A DNA stretch of 14,986 bases from Actinomycetes bacterium (GCA_023389455.1 JAEWEJ010000131.1:1-14986); one strand, 5' to 3'. Shown: positions 9,301 to 14,583, numbered from the stretch's first letter. The notes: a model not told the origin generated them from the letters alone. Numbers and translations: made by a program.

Positions 9301-10169
9301 CGCCCGGCGCGTACACGCTGTCCGAGTCGGGGCCCGAGGGCTACGCGTCCGCGGGCTGGGTCTGCGAGAACCGCGGCGCCCCGCTGGCGCTCGAGGACGA
9401 CACCGTCGAGCTCGCCGCCGGTGACGCGGTCACGTGCACGGTCGTCAACGACGACGTGCCACCGCCGACCTGGACGGTCGTGAAGACGAGCGACCCCGTG
9501 TCGGGGGTCGAGGTCCAGCCGGGTCAGGTCGTCACCTACCTGCTGGTGGCGACGGTCCTCACGGGTGACGCCGCCGACGGTGTCACCGTCGTGGACGACC
9601 TGTCCCAGGTCCTGCCGTACGGGACGGTCGTCGAGGGCAGCGTCGTCGCCACCGCCGGGACGGCGTCGCTCGACGGCACGTCGTTGACGTGGAGCGTCGG
9701 GACGCTCGAGGGCGAGCAGACGCTGACCTACCGCGTGCGGGTGGCCGACGACGTCGACGGCGACGTGCTGCGGAACGTGGTCACGGCGCCCGGCGCCCAG
9801 TCGTGCGATCCCGTTCCCGGGCCTGAGCCCGAGCCCCAGGCCCTGGCCGCGCAGGCCCTCGTCGTGCCGGCCCTCCTGGTCACGGCCGCGGACGACGCCG
9901 CAGTCACGGCCACGGACGACCCCGAGTGGTGCCGGACGACCGAGCACCCCACGCCGACGGTCGTGCCGACGCCGAGGCCCACGCCGGTACCGGCGCCCCC
10001 CGCGAGCGGCTCCGGGTGGTACGGCGGCCTGGCCACCACGGGCGCGGCGATCGCGCCGCTGCTCCTGGCGGCGCTCGGGCTGCTCGTCGCCGGTGCGGCG
10101 GTCACGCGGACCGTCCGGCGCCGGGCACGGGGCGACGGTCCTGACGCCGCGGGCGGCGTGACGGGGTGA
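3381..10169 (+). CDS. Giant sortase-anchored vWA / CnaB-repeat surface adhesin
   Basis: This 2262-aa secreted wall protein has, in order: a signal peptide (1 to about 36; hydrophobic core VAVLWSMVLAVALLGG); an N-terminal domain rich in beta strands (about 45-210); a vWA domain (about 215-414) with MIDAS residues D219-x-S221-x-S223, T296 and D320 in ITDGD; two divergent CnaB-like modules (about 417-668); thirteen CnaB/SpaA-like modules (670-2029); a DUF11-like beta domain (2030 to about 2140); a Thr/Pro linker; LATTG (2217-2221); a hydrophobic segment; and an RRRAR tail. It resembles Gram-positive pilus-tip and stalked adhesins: vWA binds a ligand, the modules form a stiff stalk, and a class E-like sortase would attach it to peptidoglycan. 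The start is the ATG after GGGGGG (3371-3376). The gene stands alone, with no sortase or second pilin nearby. Ligand unknown. Confidence 0.92.
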   Translation: MGTTLSERTRRAVAVLWSMVLAVALLGGTTAQGSAPVAPLAVPVPTGNEAVISVRVGADRVGTSAVSGVAGTTLQLYDGTTAPTTPVADAWATCVSDADGDCSFVVPDTQAGRFGCFSSDAGDNCDRRFWVVQTGAPDGFFINPTLRTGPGDGTGSELTPYRFRTGATLRAGNTYTSQTTFMVSSGSTNRTASGGVWQQSRVNPALTTQCGLNVALVLDLSGSVTQTQLPQLKGAADTFIDSLVGTPSDVALFSFSTVSPAEGADQNYPGLTGVATQAGADQVKARYASWTAGGGTNWDRGLAVAAEANPTYDIVVVITDGDPTFYSQPAEGPGNFSRLREVGNGVFSANAVKAEGSRVLAVGVGSGVSDPATAVNLAAISGPTAYDGTNVLTADYFQVSDYEVVGQGLRQLALGECAGSLSVVKQLVGSDGDITTAEPGGAGWTFDAATTSPGVTLGTTSATTDQTSAVNFPLTYDGGVTSGTVAVTEQTQAGTTPFPVDGANAVCRDIDAGTSLPVTNTGPGGFSVDVANTEAVSCTVYNQVAEPATVTVDKEWVINGADPVPQGNQPGGFTSQLTLTGPGGAAATEQNWRVTRTGYVAGESVTIDEEVTLEPVAIDADLCTVATPQVVEVDGAVVTPVDVPTTGYQTALVAGANTFTIRNTVTCESRLTLVKDAQGTADPTQWTLSALPAPDAPAGQLPGPTGTTGAAGATDQVVTANVPYQLAESGGPPTYVQVDERTDLQTYPASTGSWNCLRVDADGNEVAGYGDGLNGGVTVPIAERIVCTATNQTAQLALAKEVVNDAGGTATPADFTLRAVPSTSPPVEGLTTVEVTGTAPDAATSVEVRPGHPYALSESGPAGYTSTEIQCTVDGETRAVTEITLEAGQDVLCVFVNDDDPAELTLRKVVDAGTTGATQTPADWTLTATPQGTTEQEPVSGNGADGVTDVEVVAGSYALTESEVAGFEAGDWTCVDASGATVTVTAGVVALTPGADVTCSITNTAVAPTLTLVKQVVNDQGGTAVATDWTLTATGPTAGVTGTTGAAAITQAPVAIGAYTLSESGGPAGYTAGAWTCLDGQTDVPVTDGAVTVALGQAVTCTVVNDDAAALLTLRKEVAAGDTGATQTPADWTLTATPQGITGQGPVSGDGASGVTSVEVFAGGYALSESEVAGFDAGTWSCTDAAGAVAVADDVVTLANGADVTCTITNTAVAPTLTLQKQVVNDQGGTAVATDWTLTATGPTAGVSGATGSPAVTQATVAIGDYTLSESGPAGYTAGDWTCLDGQTSVPVTDGVVTIAVGQDVTCTVVNADQPALLTLRKAVDAGASGATQTPADWTLTATPQGVTGQGPVSGDGATGVTSVAVFAGGYQLSESDVAGFAAGTWSCTDAAGEVAVADDVVTLANGADVTCTITNTAVAPRLTLVKDVTNDSGGTATPADWTLTATGPTAGVSGVTGEPAVTAATVAIGDYALSESGPAGYAAGDWTCVDGDGTDVPVTGGTVTVALDQDVTCTVVNDDQPGVLTLTKVVVNDQGGTAVATDWTLTADGPTAGVSGASGSAAVTAVEVAAGAYTLTESGPAGYTAGDWTCLDGQTDVPVTDGVVTVALGQEVTCTVVNDDAAALLTLRKVVDAGASGATQTPADWTLTATPQGITGQGPVSGDGASGVTSVEVFAGGYALSESDVAGFEAGTWSCTDAAGAVTVADDVVTLANGAAVTCTITNTAQAPTLTLAKSVTNDHGGTATPADWTLTATGPTAGVSGVTGEPAVTAATVAIGDYALSESGPAGYEADPWTCVDGDGTDVPVTGGTVTVALDQDVTCTVVNDDLPALLTLTKVVVNDHGGTAEATDWTLSADGPTAGVSGASGTTAVTGAEVSAGTYDLAEDGPPDYTASAWSCEGGSLTGSALTVTNGETVVCTITNTFDAPVLTLVKEVVNDDAGTAVATDWTLSADGPEPVSGTTGSAAVTDAPVAPGAYTLSESGPEGYASAGWVCENRGAPLALEDDTVELAAGDAVTCTVVNDDVPPPTWTVVKTSDPVSGVEVQPGQVVTYLLVATVLTGDAADGVTVVDDLSQVLPYGTVVEGSVVATAGTASLDGTSLTWSVGTLEGEQTLTYRVRVADDVDGDVLRNVVTAPGAQSCDPVPGPEPEPQALAAQALVVPALLVTAADDAAVTATDDPEWCRTTEHPTPTVVPTPRPTPVPAPPASGSGWYGGLATTGAAIAPLLLAALGLLVAGAAVTRTVRRRARGDGPDAAGGVTG
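5388..9467 (+). repeat. Thirteen tandem CnaB/SpaA-like modules (types A and B)
   Basis: Modules start at 5388, 5763, 6084, 6405, 6708, 7026, 7326, 7644, 7947, 8250, 8568, 8871 and 9165, each 98-125 codons. Two sequence types are visible. Type B (6084, 6708, 7326, 8250) reads LTLRK, then GATQTPADWTLTATPQG, SESxVAGF and CTITNT. Type A (6405, 7026, 7644, 7947, 8568, 8871, 9165) reads LTLxK, then VVNDQGGTA, DWTL, SESGPAGY and CTVVND or CTITNT. The first two modules (5388, 5763) are more diverged. Every module keeps a Lys in the first strand, a Glu in the middle (SES, TES, AES or AED) and an Asn in the last strand, plus two Cys. Confidence 0.9.
7326..9164 (+). repeat. Duplicated three-module block (B-A-A), about 0.92 kb per copy
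   Basis: Copy 1 is 7326-8249 (924 bp) and copy 2 is 8250-9164 (915 bp). Each holds a type B module followed by two type A modules in the same order. At an offset of 924 bp, the middle modules are identical over 7679-7759 (81 bp), 7764-7827 (64 bp) and 7838-7941 (104 bp). The third modules have diverged more, and copy 2 is slightly shorter there. The pattern is best read as a segmental in-frame duplication. Confidence 0.8.
10029..10136 (+). other. Cell-wall sorting signal: LATTG, membrane segment, basic tail
   Basis: LATTG is coded at 10029-10043, followed by a hydrophobic run of about 20 residues (IAPLLLAALGLLVAGAAV) and a basic tail (RRRARG). LAxTG is the motif known for class E sortases of high-GC actinobacteria, in contrast to the LPxTG of class A. 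The Pro/Thr-rich linker just before it (TPTVVPTPRPTPVPAPP) fits a wall-spanning stretch. Confidence 0.9.
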
Positions 10170-10196
10170 CGGGCGGCGGAGGTGAGGGGCGGCGTC

Positions 10197-10217
10197 CGGT
10201 GACGTCGCCCGTCACCG
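10197..10217. terminator. Bidirectional hairpin between convergent genes
   Basis: CGGTGACG (10197-10204) pairs perfectly with CGTCACCG (10210-10217) around a 5-nt loop. It fills the 49-nt gap between the convergent surface-protein and methyltransferase genes, ending 1 nt before the methyltransferase stop codon. Position and 8-bp perfect stem favour a shared terminator, though there is no T tract on either side. Confidence 0.65.
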
Positions 10218-10218
10218 C

Positions 10219-11094
10219 TCAGCGCCGACGCGCGGTCAGGGTGAAGGTCGCCGGCAGCCGCTCGGGGCGGTCGGCCAGCCGGAACTCGCCGGTCGCCTCG
10301 TCGTGCACCATGAGCCCCGGCAGGGCGTCCCACGGGACGCTGTCGTGCTCCGTCAGCGACGTCAGCTCCAGGCCCGCGTCCAGCACCCCGGTGACGATCT
10401 CCCCGAGGCCGTGGTTCCACTCCATCGACCGGGGCTGCTCGACCGTGCCCGTCCCGCTGTACGTGGTCTCGTCGACCCACACGAGCGGCTCCGCCTGCTC
10501 GAAGTACGGCATCTCGAGCGCCGGCGTCAGCGTGCCCGGCCCGGAGATCGACGGCTGCTGCTCACGGTCCACGTGCTCCGCGCCCACCTGCATGGCCAGC
10601 GCGCCGAGCAGCACGGGGTGCGCGTCGCGGACGAACAGCCGCCCACCGGGCCGCAGCAGGTCGGCAACGGTCTGCGCCCAGCGGCGGATGCTCGGCAGCC
10701 AGCACAGCGCGCCGATGCCGGTGTAGACGAGGTCGAACCGGCGGCCGTCCAGGGCCGCGGGTGCCGCGTAGACGTCGGACCGGACGTACTCGATGTCCGC
10801 GCCCGCGCGCTGCGCGAGGTCACGGGCCAGGTCGAGCGACGTCCCGGACAGGTCGACACCGGTCATGCGGGCACCCAGCCGGGCCAGGCTCAGGGTGTCC
10901 GTGCCCAGGTGGCACTGCAGGTGGACGGCGTCGAGCCCGGCCACGTCACCGAGGCGGGGGCGGTCGAACTCGACCACGCCCGACAGGCGCTCCGGGTCCG
11001 CGACCAGCGCGTCGAGGTCGTAGCCCTCGGCGTGCACGACCGCGCGGCTGTCCCAGTTGGTGCGGTTGACCTGCAGGTACTCGTCGGTGGGCAT
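10219..11094 (-). CDS. Class I SAM-dependent methyltransferase
   Basis: This 291-aa cytosolic protein has a Rossmann-like SAM-binding fold. Motif I is degenerate but placed as expected (VHLQCHLGTDTLSLARLG, residues 57-74), followed by the acidic ribose-binding Asp81 in GVDLS, the SDVY segment near 105, and the post-motif FDLVYTGIGALCWLP and LLRPGGRLFVRDAHP. The N terminus (NRTNWDSRAVVHAEGYDL) is typical of an actinobacterial group of small-molecule methyltransferases whose substrates are mostly unknown. The glycine-rich loop reads HLGTD instead of ExGxG, as in that group. The start at 11094 has no Shine-Dalgarno, but TACCGT (11102-11107 on the minus strand) lies 7 nt upstream, suggesting a leaderless message. 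The gene is divergent from a GNAT acetyltransferase and convergent with the surface protein; no functional link to either is evident. Confidence 0.88.
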   Translation of the reverse strand: MPTDEYLQVNRTNWDSRAVVHAEGYDLDALVADPERLSGVVEFDRPRLGDVAGLDAVHLQCHLGTDTLSLARLGARMTGVDLSGTSLDLARDLAQRAGADIEYVRSDVYAAPAALDGRRFDLVYTGIGALCWLPSIRRWAQTVADLLRPGGRLFVRDAHPVLLGALAMQVGAEHVDREQQPSISGPGTLTPALEMPYFEQAEPLVWVDETTYSGTGTVEQPRSMEWNHGLGEIVTGVLDAGLELTSLTEHDSVPWDALPGLMVHDEATGEFRLADRPERLPATFTLTARRR

Positions 11095-11101
11095 GCGCGC
11101 G

Positions 11102-11107
11102 ACGGTA
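11102..11107 (-). promoter_or_regulatory. Candidate -10 box (TACCGT) for a leaderless methyltransferase message
   Basis: Read on the minus strand, TACCGT fits TANNNT and lies 7 nt before the ATG. No ribosome binding site is visible between it and the start. Confidence 0.35.
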
Positions 11108-11178
11108 GCTGTGCCGCGGAGAGGGCGCGAGACGTTTCATCTCCGCGGTGCGGCGGGGGGGGCAGCGCGTCGCCTGCA

Positions 11179-11200
11179 GCCCCGAACGCCGAGTCGGGGC
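11179..11200. promoter_or_regulatory. Inverted repeat between methyltransferase and acetyltransferase
   Basis: GCCCCGA (11179-11185) pairs with TCGGGGC (11194-11200) across an 8-nt loop. It lies in the 130-nt divergent intergenic region, 25 nt before the acetyltransferase GTG. It could be an operator or a leader hairpin of the acetyltransferase message; the sequence does not decide. Confidence 0.35.
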
Positions 11201-11224
11201 GGCGCCGGTCTGGGAGCATGCCGG

Positions 11225-11815
11225 GTGCCCACCGAGCAGACCCCGCCCGACACCGTGCCCGGGTCCTCCGGCCCGCGCGTCCGCATCGTCCACCTGACCG
11301 GGCCGACGTTCGACGCACTGGCCGCCGGTGACCTCGCCGGGGCCGACACCATCAGCCCTGTCCCTCTCACCGCCTACTTCGCCGGGCCCCAGTGGCGCAG
11401 CGTCTGGCGGATGCGCAGCGACCAGGTTCGTCGGGACCCCGCCAGTGCGGCCTGGGTCACCGGCGTCGTCTGGGACGACGACCTGCGTCGGGCGGTCGGC
11501 CGGGCGGGCTTCCACGGTCCGCCTGACGCCACCGGCATGGTGGAGATCGGCTACGCGGTCGATCCCGACCACCGTCGCCGCGGTTACGCGCGCGCGGCCC
11601 TGGAGTCCCTGCTGCGCCGCGCGCGCGACGAGCCCGCCGTCCGCACGGTGCGGGCCACCATCGCTCCCGACAACACGGCGTCCCGCGACCTGGTCGTCCA
11701 GTACGGGTTCACCGTGGTGGGCGAGCAGTGGGACGAGGAGGACGGCCGCGAGATCGTGCACGAGGTCGACGTGGAGGTCGCCGTGGGGGCGGCGTTCGAG
11801 GGCTGGCGACGGTAG
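11225..11815 (+). CDS. GNAT-family N-acetyltransferase (RimJ/RimL-like)
   Basis: This 196-aa protein transfers an acetyl group from acetyl-CoA to an amine, either a protein N terminus or a small molecule. The GNAT core is clear: VEIGYAVDPDHRRRGYARAA holds the beta-4 strand and the pyrophosphate-binding RxxGYA loop, then LESLLRRA, the beta-5 region TVRATIAPDNTASRDLVVQY with the Asn used by RimJ/RimL-like members, and GFTVVGEQWDEEDG. The start is the GTG at 11225, with GGGAG at 11212-11216, 8 nt upstream. The ATG at 11218 is out of frame, and the ATG at 11057 lies inside the methyltransferase gene on the other strand. The substrate cannot be assigned, and resistance-type GNATs look the same at this level. 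Confidence 0.88.
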   Translation: MPTEQTPPDTVPGSSGPRVRIVHLTGPTFDALAAGDLAGADTISPVPLTAYFAGPQWRSVWRMRSDQVRRDPASAAWVTGVVWDDDLRRAVGRAGFHGPPDATGMVEIGYAVDPDHRRRGYARAALESLLRRARDEPAVRTVRATIAPDNTASRDLVVQYGFTVVGEQWDEEDGREIVHEVDVEVAVGAAFEGWRR

Positions 11816-11833
11816 CTGCGTCGCACGGTTCGA

Positions 11834-11857
11834 TCGACGGCGTCACGTCACCGTCGA
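11834..11857 (+). terminator. Hairpin after the acetyltransferase
   Basis: TCGACGG (11834-11840) pairs with CCGTCGA (11851-11857) around a 10-nt loop, 18 nt after the acetyltransferase stop. The rest of the 231-nt gap up to 12046 shows no convincing gene; the promoter of the next gene must lie there, but I cannot pick a box with confidence. Confidence 0.45.
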
Positions 11858-12046
11858 GCACAGTGCGCACCCTCAACCGGCGTTGGCACGGTGCCGAAGT
11901 AGTTCGTGTACCCCCGCGTTACCGTCGCGGTCGAGCCGATTCACGTCGGTCCGGCGCCAGACGGTCCGTCGCGGTGGTGCCCGCCTGCACAGGGTGCTGA
12001 ACCATGCCGGCGAGGAGCAACGGTTCACGAAGTGAGGCAGGCGACG

Positions 12047-13480
12047 ATGGCCGAAGAGACATGGCATGAGGCGCGGCTGATCCCGACGTCGGGGATCAGC
12101 GGCGCTGAGGAACAGGAGCGGCGCGCGACGTCGGCTCTGCTGGCCGTGATGTCAGCGGTGCGTGAGTTCGGGCGCGCACTGACGAAGCAGTACGGTGCGC
12201 CGGCAGGCACGGTCGAGACGTACATCGAGGTCCCGTTCATGCTCGGGGACAAACGCCTCTACCCGGATGGGCTCATCCGGGTCTCGCGCGGTCAGAAGTC
12301 CTGGACTGCGTTGGTCGAGGTGAAGACCGGGACCAACCAGCTCGCGTCCGAGCAGCTCGAGAACTACATCGACATCGCGCGCGAGAACGGCTTCGACGCT
12401 CTCATCACCATCTCGAACGAGATCCCCGCCGTCGCGGGCCAGCACCCCACAAAGGTCGACAAGCGCCGACTGCGCAAGGTCGCGCTGCACCACTTGTCAT
12501 GGACGCAGGTGCTGGCCGAGGCTGTGATGCAGAAGGAGTTCCGGGGTGTCGCCGACCCCGATCAGGCGTGGATCCTCGGCGAGCTGATCCGTTATCTCGA
12601 GCACCCGCGCTCGGGTGCGATGGAGTTCGACGACATGGGAGACTCGTGGGTCTCCGTCCGCGACGCCGTCAAGGCGGGCACGCTGCGCGCCGCCGACAAG
12701 GGGGTCGGCGAGGTCGCGGGTCGCTTCGACGCACTGTTGCGCTTCGCCAGCCTCGCACTCGGGCGCCGGCTCGGGGCCGAGGTCACTCCGGTCCTCAGCC
12801 GCAAGGAGATGGCGGACCCCACGCTGCGTACCCAGGGCCTGGTAAGCGGCCTCGTCAGCAGCGGGGTGCTGTCGGGGAGCATTCGCATCCCCGGAGCCGT
12901 CGGCGCGATCGAGGTGACGGCCGATCTGCGCGCGGCGACGGTCACCGCGCTCGTCGAGCTCGACGCACCGCGCGAGGGGCGACCCACGACGCGGGTGAAC
13001 TGGCTCGTCCGCCAGCTGAAGAACGCACCCGAGACCGCCCGGGTCGAAGCGCTGGTGGCCCACGCCCGTGGAGCCGGCGCTGCAGAGCTTCTCCGTGACG
13101 TCAGGGCCGACCCGAGCCTGCTCGTGTCCGAGCCCGGGAAGGAGTTGCGGACCTTCCGGGTCGCCATCACGCGGCCCATGGGGGTGAAGCGTGGGCGGGG
13201 ACGCGGCAGCTTCATCGAGTCCGTCCTCGACGTCGTCGACAGCTTCTATGCCGAGGTCGTCCAGTACCTCAAGGCGTGGTCCGCGGCGCCGCCGCGGGTC
13301 AGACCGGATGTGGAGCTCGAGATGCCGGCGGTGGCGCCCGCACTCGTGTCCACTGCGCTCTCCTCTCAGGACGGGCCGACCGCAACAACGTCGGGGCAAC
13401 GGCAGTCGACCACGAGGGACGCGGCGCCCGGACCTGAGCGAGAGGATCACCCGGCCGAGCCGGCGGTTCCGGAGGGGTAG
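12047..13480 (+). CDS. PD-(D/E)XK nuclease-like protein of unknown function
   Basis: This 477-aa soluble protein has an N-terminal domain with the core of the PD-(D/E)XK nuclease fold: YPDGLI with Asp74, then after a strand LVEVKTG with Glu91 and Lys93, then SEQLENYIDIARENGF, a helix with a Gln often seen beside this active site, and a strand ALITISNE. An acidic Glu in ERRATSALLAVMSAVREFG precedes it. The rest (about 190-430) is an alpha/beta region I do not recognise, with conserved-looking blocks RVNWLVRQLKNAP and MGVKRGRGRGSF. The last 45 residues are Pro/Ser/Thr-rich and probably disordered. The start at 12047 has GTGAGG about 9 nt upstream; the longer reading from 11906 has no such support. 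Rare-type codons (aaa, tca) are a little more frequent than in neighbours. Nuclease activity is inferred from motifs; a nucleic-acid-binding stress or defence role is possible. Confidence 0.75.
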   Translation: MAEETWHEARLIPTSGISGAEEQERRATSALLAVMSAVREFGRALTKQYGAPAGTVETYIEVPFMLGDKRLYPDGLIRVSRGQKSWTALVEVKTGTNQLASEQLENYIDIARENGFDALITISNEIPAVAGQHPTKVDKRRLRKVALHHLSWTQVLAEAVMQKEFRGVADPDQAWILGELIRYLEHPRSGAMEFDDMGDSWVSVRDAVKAGTLRAADKGVGEVAGRFDALLRFASLALGRRLGAEVTPVLSRKEMADPTLRTQGLVSGLVSSGVLSGSIRIPGAVGAIEVTADLRAATVTALVELDAPREGRPTTRVNWLVRQLKNAPETARVEALVAHARGAGAAELLRDVRADPSLLVSEPGKELRTFRVAITRPMGVKRGRGRGSFIESVLDVVDSFYAEVVQYLKAWSAAPPRVRPDVELEMPAVAPALVSTALSSQDGPTATTSGQRQSTTRDAAPGPEREDHPAEPAVPEG

Positions 13481-13500
13481 CCGGGCGGGCACCCGCTCGG
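13481..13500 (+). terminator. Hairpin directly after the nuclease-like gene
   Basis: CCGGGCGG (13481-13488) pairs with CCGCTCGG (13493-13500), with one G-U pair, around a GCAC loop, starting the base after the stop codon. Strong GC stem, no T tract. Confidence 0.55.
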
Positions 13501-13652
13501 CCCGTTCTGCGCCTCGTCATGCCGACCTCGACCCCCGCTGCTACGTTCCGACGCAGGTGGCCGACGTCCTCGTGACGACGCGAGGGGGCCGGCGTGGTGA
13601 CGTCGGGACGGCGAGCACAGGCAGCCGGTGGCGAGGGCAGGGCCGCCAGCTC

Positions 13653-13895
13653 ATGGCGGACGCGCCCTTCGGGTTCCAGGCGCGGCACGGCATGGTCGCG
13701 ATGCTGCTGTTCGCGCCGTGGCCGTTCACGCGGCTGGTGCCCGTGTTCAGCACGCCCGTCGGGTACCTGTGGTGGCCCTACGTGGTCTACCGGGTCAAGG
13801 CACCGGACCGGCTGGGGAGGTGCGCGGCGGGGGTGGGAGCGCGCGTGGGCGGCGACCGACCCCGGCCTCTATCTGATTATCTGATTCCGGCGTAG
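13653..13895 (+). CDS. Small hypothetical membrane-associated protein
   Basis: This possible 80-aa protein has the segments MVAMLLFAPWPFTRLVPVF and VGYLWWPYVVYRV, which look like one or two short membrane-embedded stretches rich in aromatic residues, followed by a basic, low-complexity tail. No family is recognised. Support is moderate: amino-acid composition looks protein-like only for the first 50 residues, only a weak CAGGG lies upstream, and the last codons cross the tandem repeat and -10 box of the toxin-antitoxin promoter, so the true end may have drifted. The 150 nt before it (13501-13652) hold no other gene I can support. Confidence 0.4.
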   Translation: MADAPFGFQARHGMVAMLLFAPWPFTRLVPVFSTPVGYLWWPYVVYRVKAPDRLGRCAAGVGARVGGDRPRPLSDYLIPA

Positions 13896-13898
13896 CCT
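13871..13898 (+). promoter_or_regulatory. Toxin-antitoxin promoter with tandem ATCTGATT repeat
   Basis: ATCTGATT occurs twice without a gap (13871-13878, 13879-13886), an AT-rich island in this GC-rich window. It is followed by TAGCCT (13893-13898), a TANNNT -10 box 6 nt before the antitoxin ATG, with no Shine-Dalgarno. The repeats occupy the -35 region. Antitoxins of this class normally repress their own operon, so these repeats are the natural candidate operator; binding is inferred. Confidence 0.55.
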
Positions 13899-13904
13899 GG
13901 GGTC

Positions 13905-14162
13905 ATGCGCACCGTCACCGCCACCCACGCCTCGCGCGGGTTCTCCGACCTGCTCGACGCGGTCGAGCACGGTGACACCATCGCCATCACCCGTGGTGGC
14001 CGGGTCGTCGCCGAGATCAGGCCCGCCGCGGCGACGACGGGCCGGGCCCTGCGTGAGGTGCTGAGCGCGGTCCCGCGCCTGGACGACGACTTCGAGAGCG
14101 ACGTCGCGGCGGCGACCGCGCTGCTCGTGCCGGACGAGAGCGACCCGTGGCGCGTCGGCTGA
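13905..14162 (+). CDS. Phd/YefM-family antitoxin
   Basis: This 85-aa protein neutralises the toxin coded just downstream and usually represses the operon by binding its promoter. The N-terminal half is typical of Phd/YefM: HASRGFSDLLDAVEHGDTIAITRGGRVVAEIRPA, with the SRxFSxLLxxVExGxxxxITRxGxxVA pattern that forms the DNA-binding dimer. The C-terminal half (from about 48) is the acidic segment expected to wrap around the toxin (RLDDDFESDV). Its ATG is 6 nt after the TAGCCT box, so the message may be leaderless. The gene overlaps the toxin start by 16 nt, which implies coupled translation. Confidence 0.92.
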   Translation: MRTVTATHASRGFSDLLDAVEHGDTIAITRGGRVVAEIRPAAATTGRALREVLSAVPRLDDDFESDVAAATALLVPDESDPWRVG

Positions 14163-14554
14163 TCCTCGACACCAGCACCCTCATCGCCTACGAGCGCGGC
14201 ACCGTCGACCGCGCGTCCTTCGACGACGACGACCTCGCGATCGCGGCCGTCACGGTGGCCGAGCTCCGCACCGGCATCGAGCTCGCCGACACGGTCGCCC
14301 GTGCGGCCGAGCGAGCCCGCGTCGTGGCCGCGATCACCTCGGCGGTCACGGTCCTCGACTACACCGGACGCACCGCGGTCGAGCACGCCCGCCTCATCGC
14401 GCACGTGCGGAGGGCAGGGGTGCCGCGCGGGGCCCACGACCTGATCATCGCGGCACACGCCGCCGAGCACGGTCGTGCCATCGCGTCGCACGACGTCCGT
14501 GCTCGCTTCCACGACCTGCCCGGGGTCGAGGTGGTCGGCGTCCCGGACAGCTGA
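14147..14554 (+). CDS. VapC-type PIN-domain toxin (ribonuclease)
   Basis: This 135-aa PIN-domain protein is a Mg-dependent endoribonuclease; VapC toxins typically cut tRNA or rRNA and stop growth when freed from the antitoxin. The acidic set is complete: Asp8 in LILDTS, Glu39 in TVAELRTG, Asp98 in AHDLIIAAHA and Asp116 in SHDVRARF, so it looks active. Length and order match VapC. Translation starts at a GTG inside the antitoxin gene, a common way to keep toxin below antitoxin. Pairing a VapC with a Phd/YefM antitoxin is frequent in actinobacteria. The RNA target cannot be told from sequence. Confidence 0.92.
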   Translation: MARRLILDTSTLIAYERGTVDRASFDDDDLAIAAVTVAELRTGIELADTVARAAERARVVAAITSAVTVLDYTGRTAVEHARLIAHVRRAGVPRGAHDLIIAAHAAEHGRAIASHDVRARFHDLPGVEVVGVPDS

Positions 14555-14583
14555 CCGCGCGAGGCACGCCGCTCCCGCGTCAG

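Noticed and set aside
5388..9467. Repeat array considered as a CRISPR or satellite.
   Set aside because: The period is about 300 bp, in frame, with coding constraint and no unique spacers between short identical repeats; it is a protein module array.
3159..9947. A 6.8-kb open frame of 2262 codons on the minus strand, by chance exactly as long as the surface-protein gene.
   Set aside because: Its translation is Arg/Gly/Val/Asp-rich low-complexity text without domains. It is the mirror of a repetitive, GC-biased gene with few AT-rich codons, in which stops rarely arise. The plus-strand reading has a signal peptide, vWA, modules and a sorting signal.
10303..11331. Plus-strand frame opposite the methyltransferase.
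   Set aside because: No recognisable domain; the minus-strand protein has a coherent SAM-binding fold and a sensible start.
11906..12046. N-terminal extension of the nuclease-like protein by 47 residues.
   Set aside because: No ribosome binding site at 11906 and no protein-like composition, whereas 12047 has GTGAGG about 9 nt upstream and starts directly in a coherent sequence.
13628..13876. Alternative frame for the small gene before the antitoxin.
   Set aside because: Gly/Ala/Arg-rich composition; the 13653 frame has hydrophobic aromatic segments more like a real protein.
14147..14554. Toxin considered inactive or degraded.
   Set aside because: All four acidic PIN residues (Asp8, Glu39, Asp98, Asp116) are present and the length is normal.
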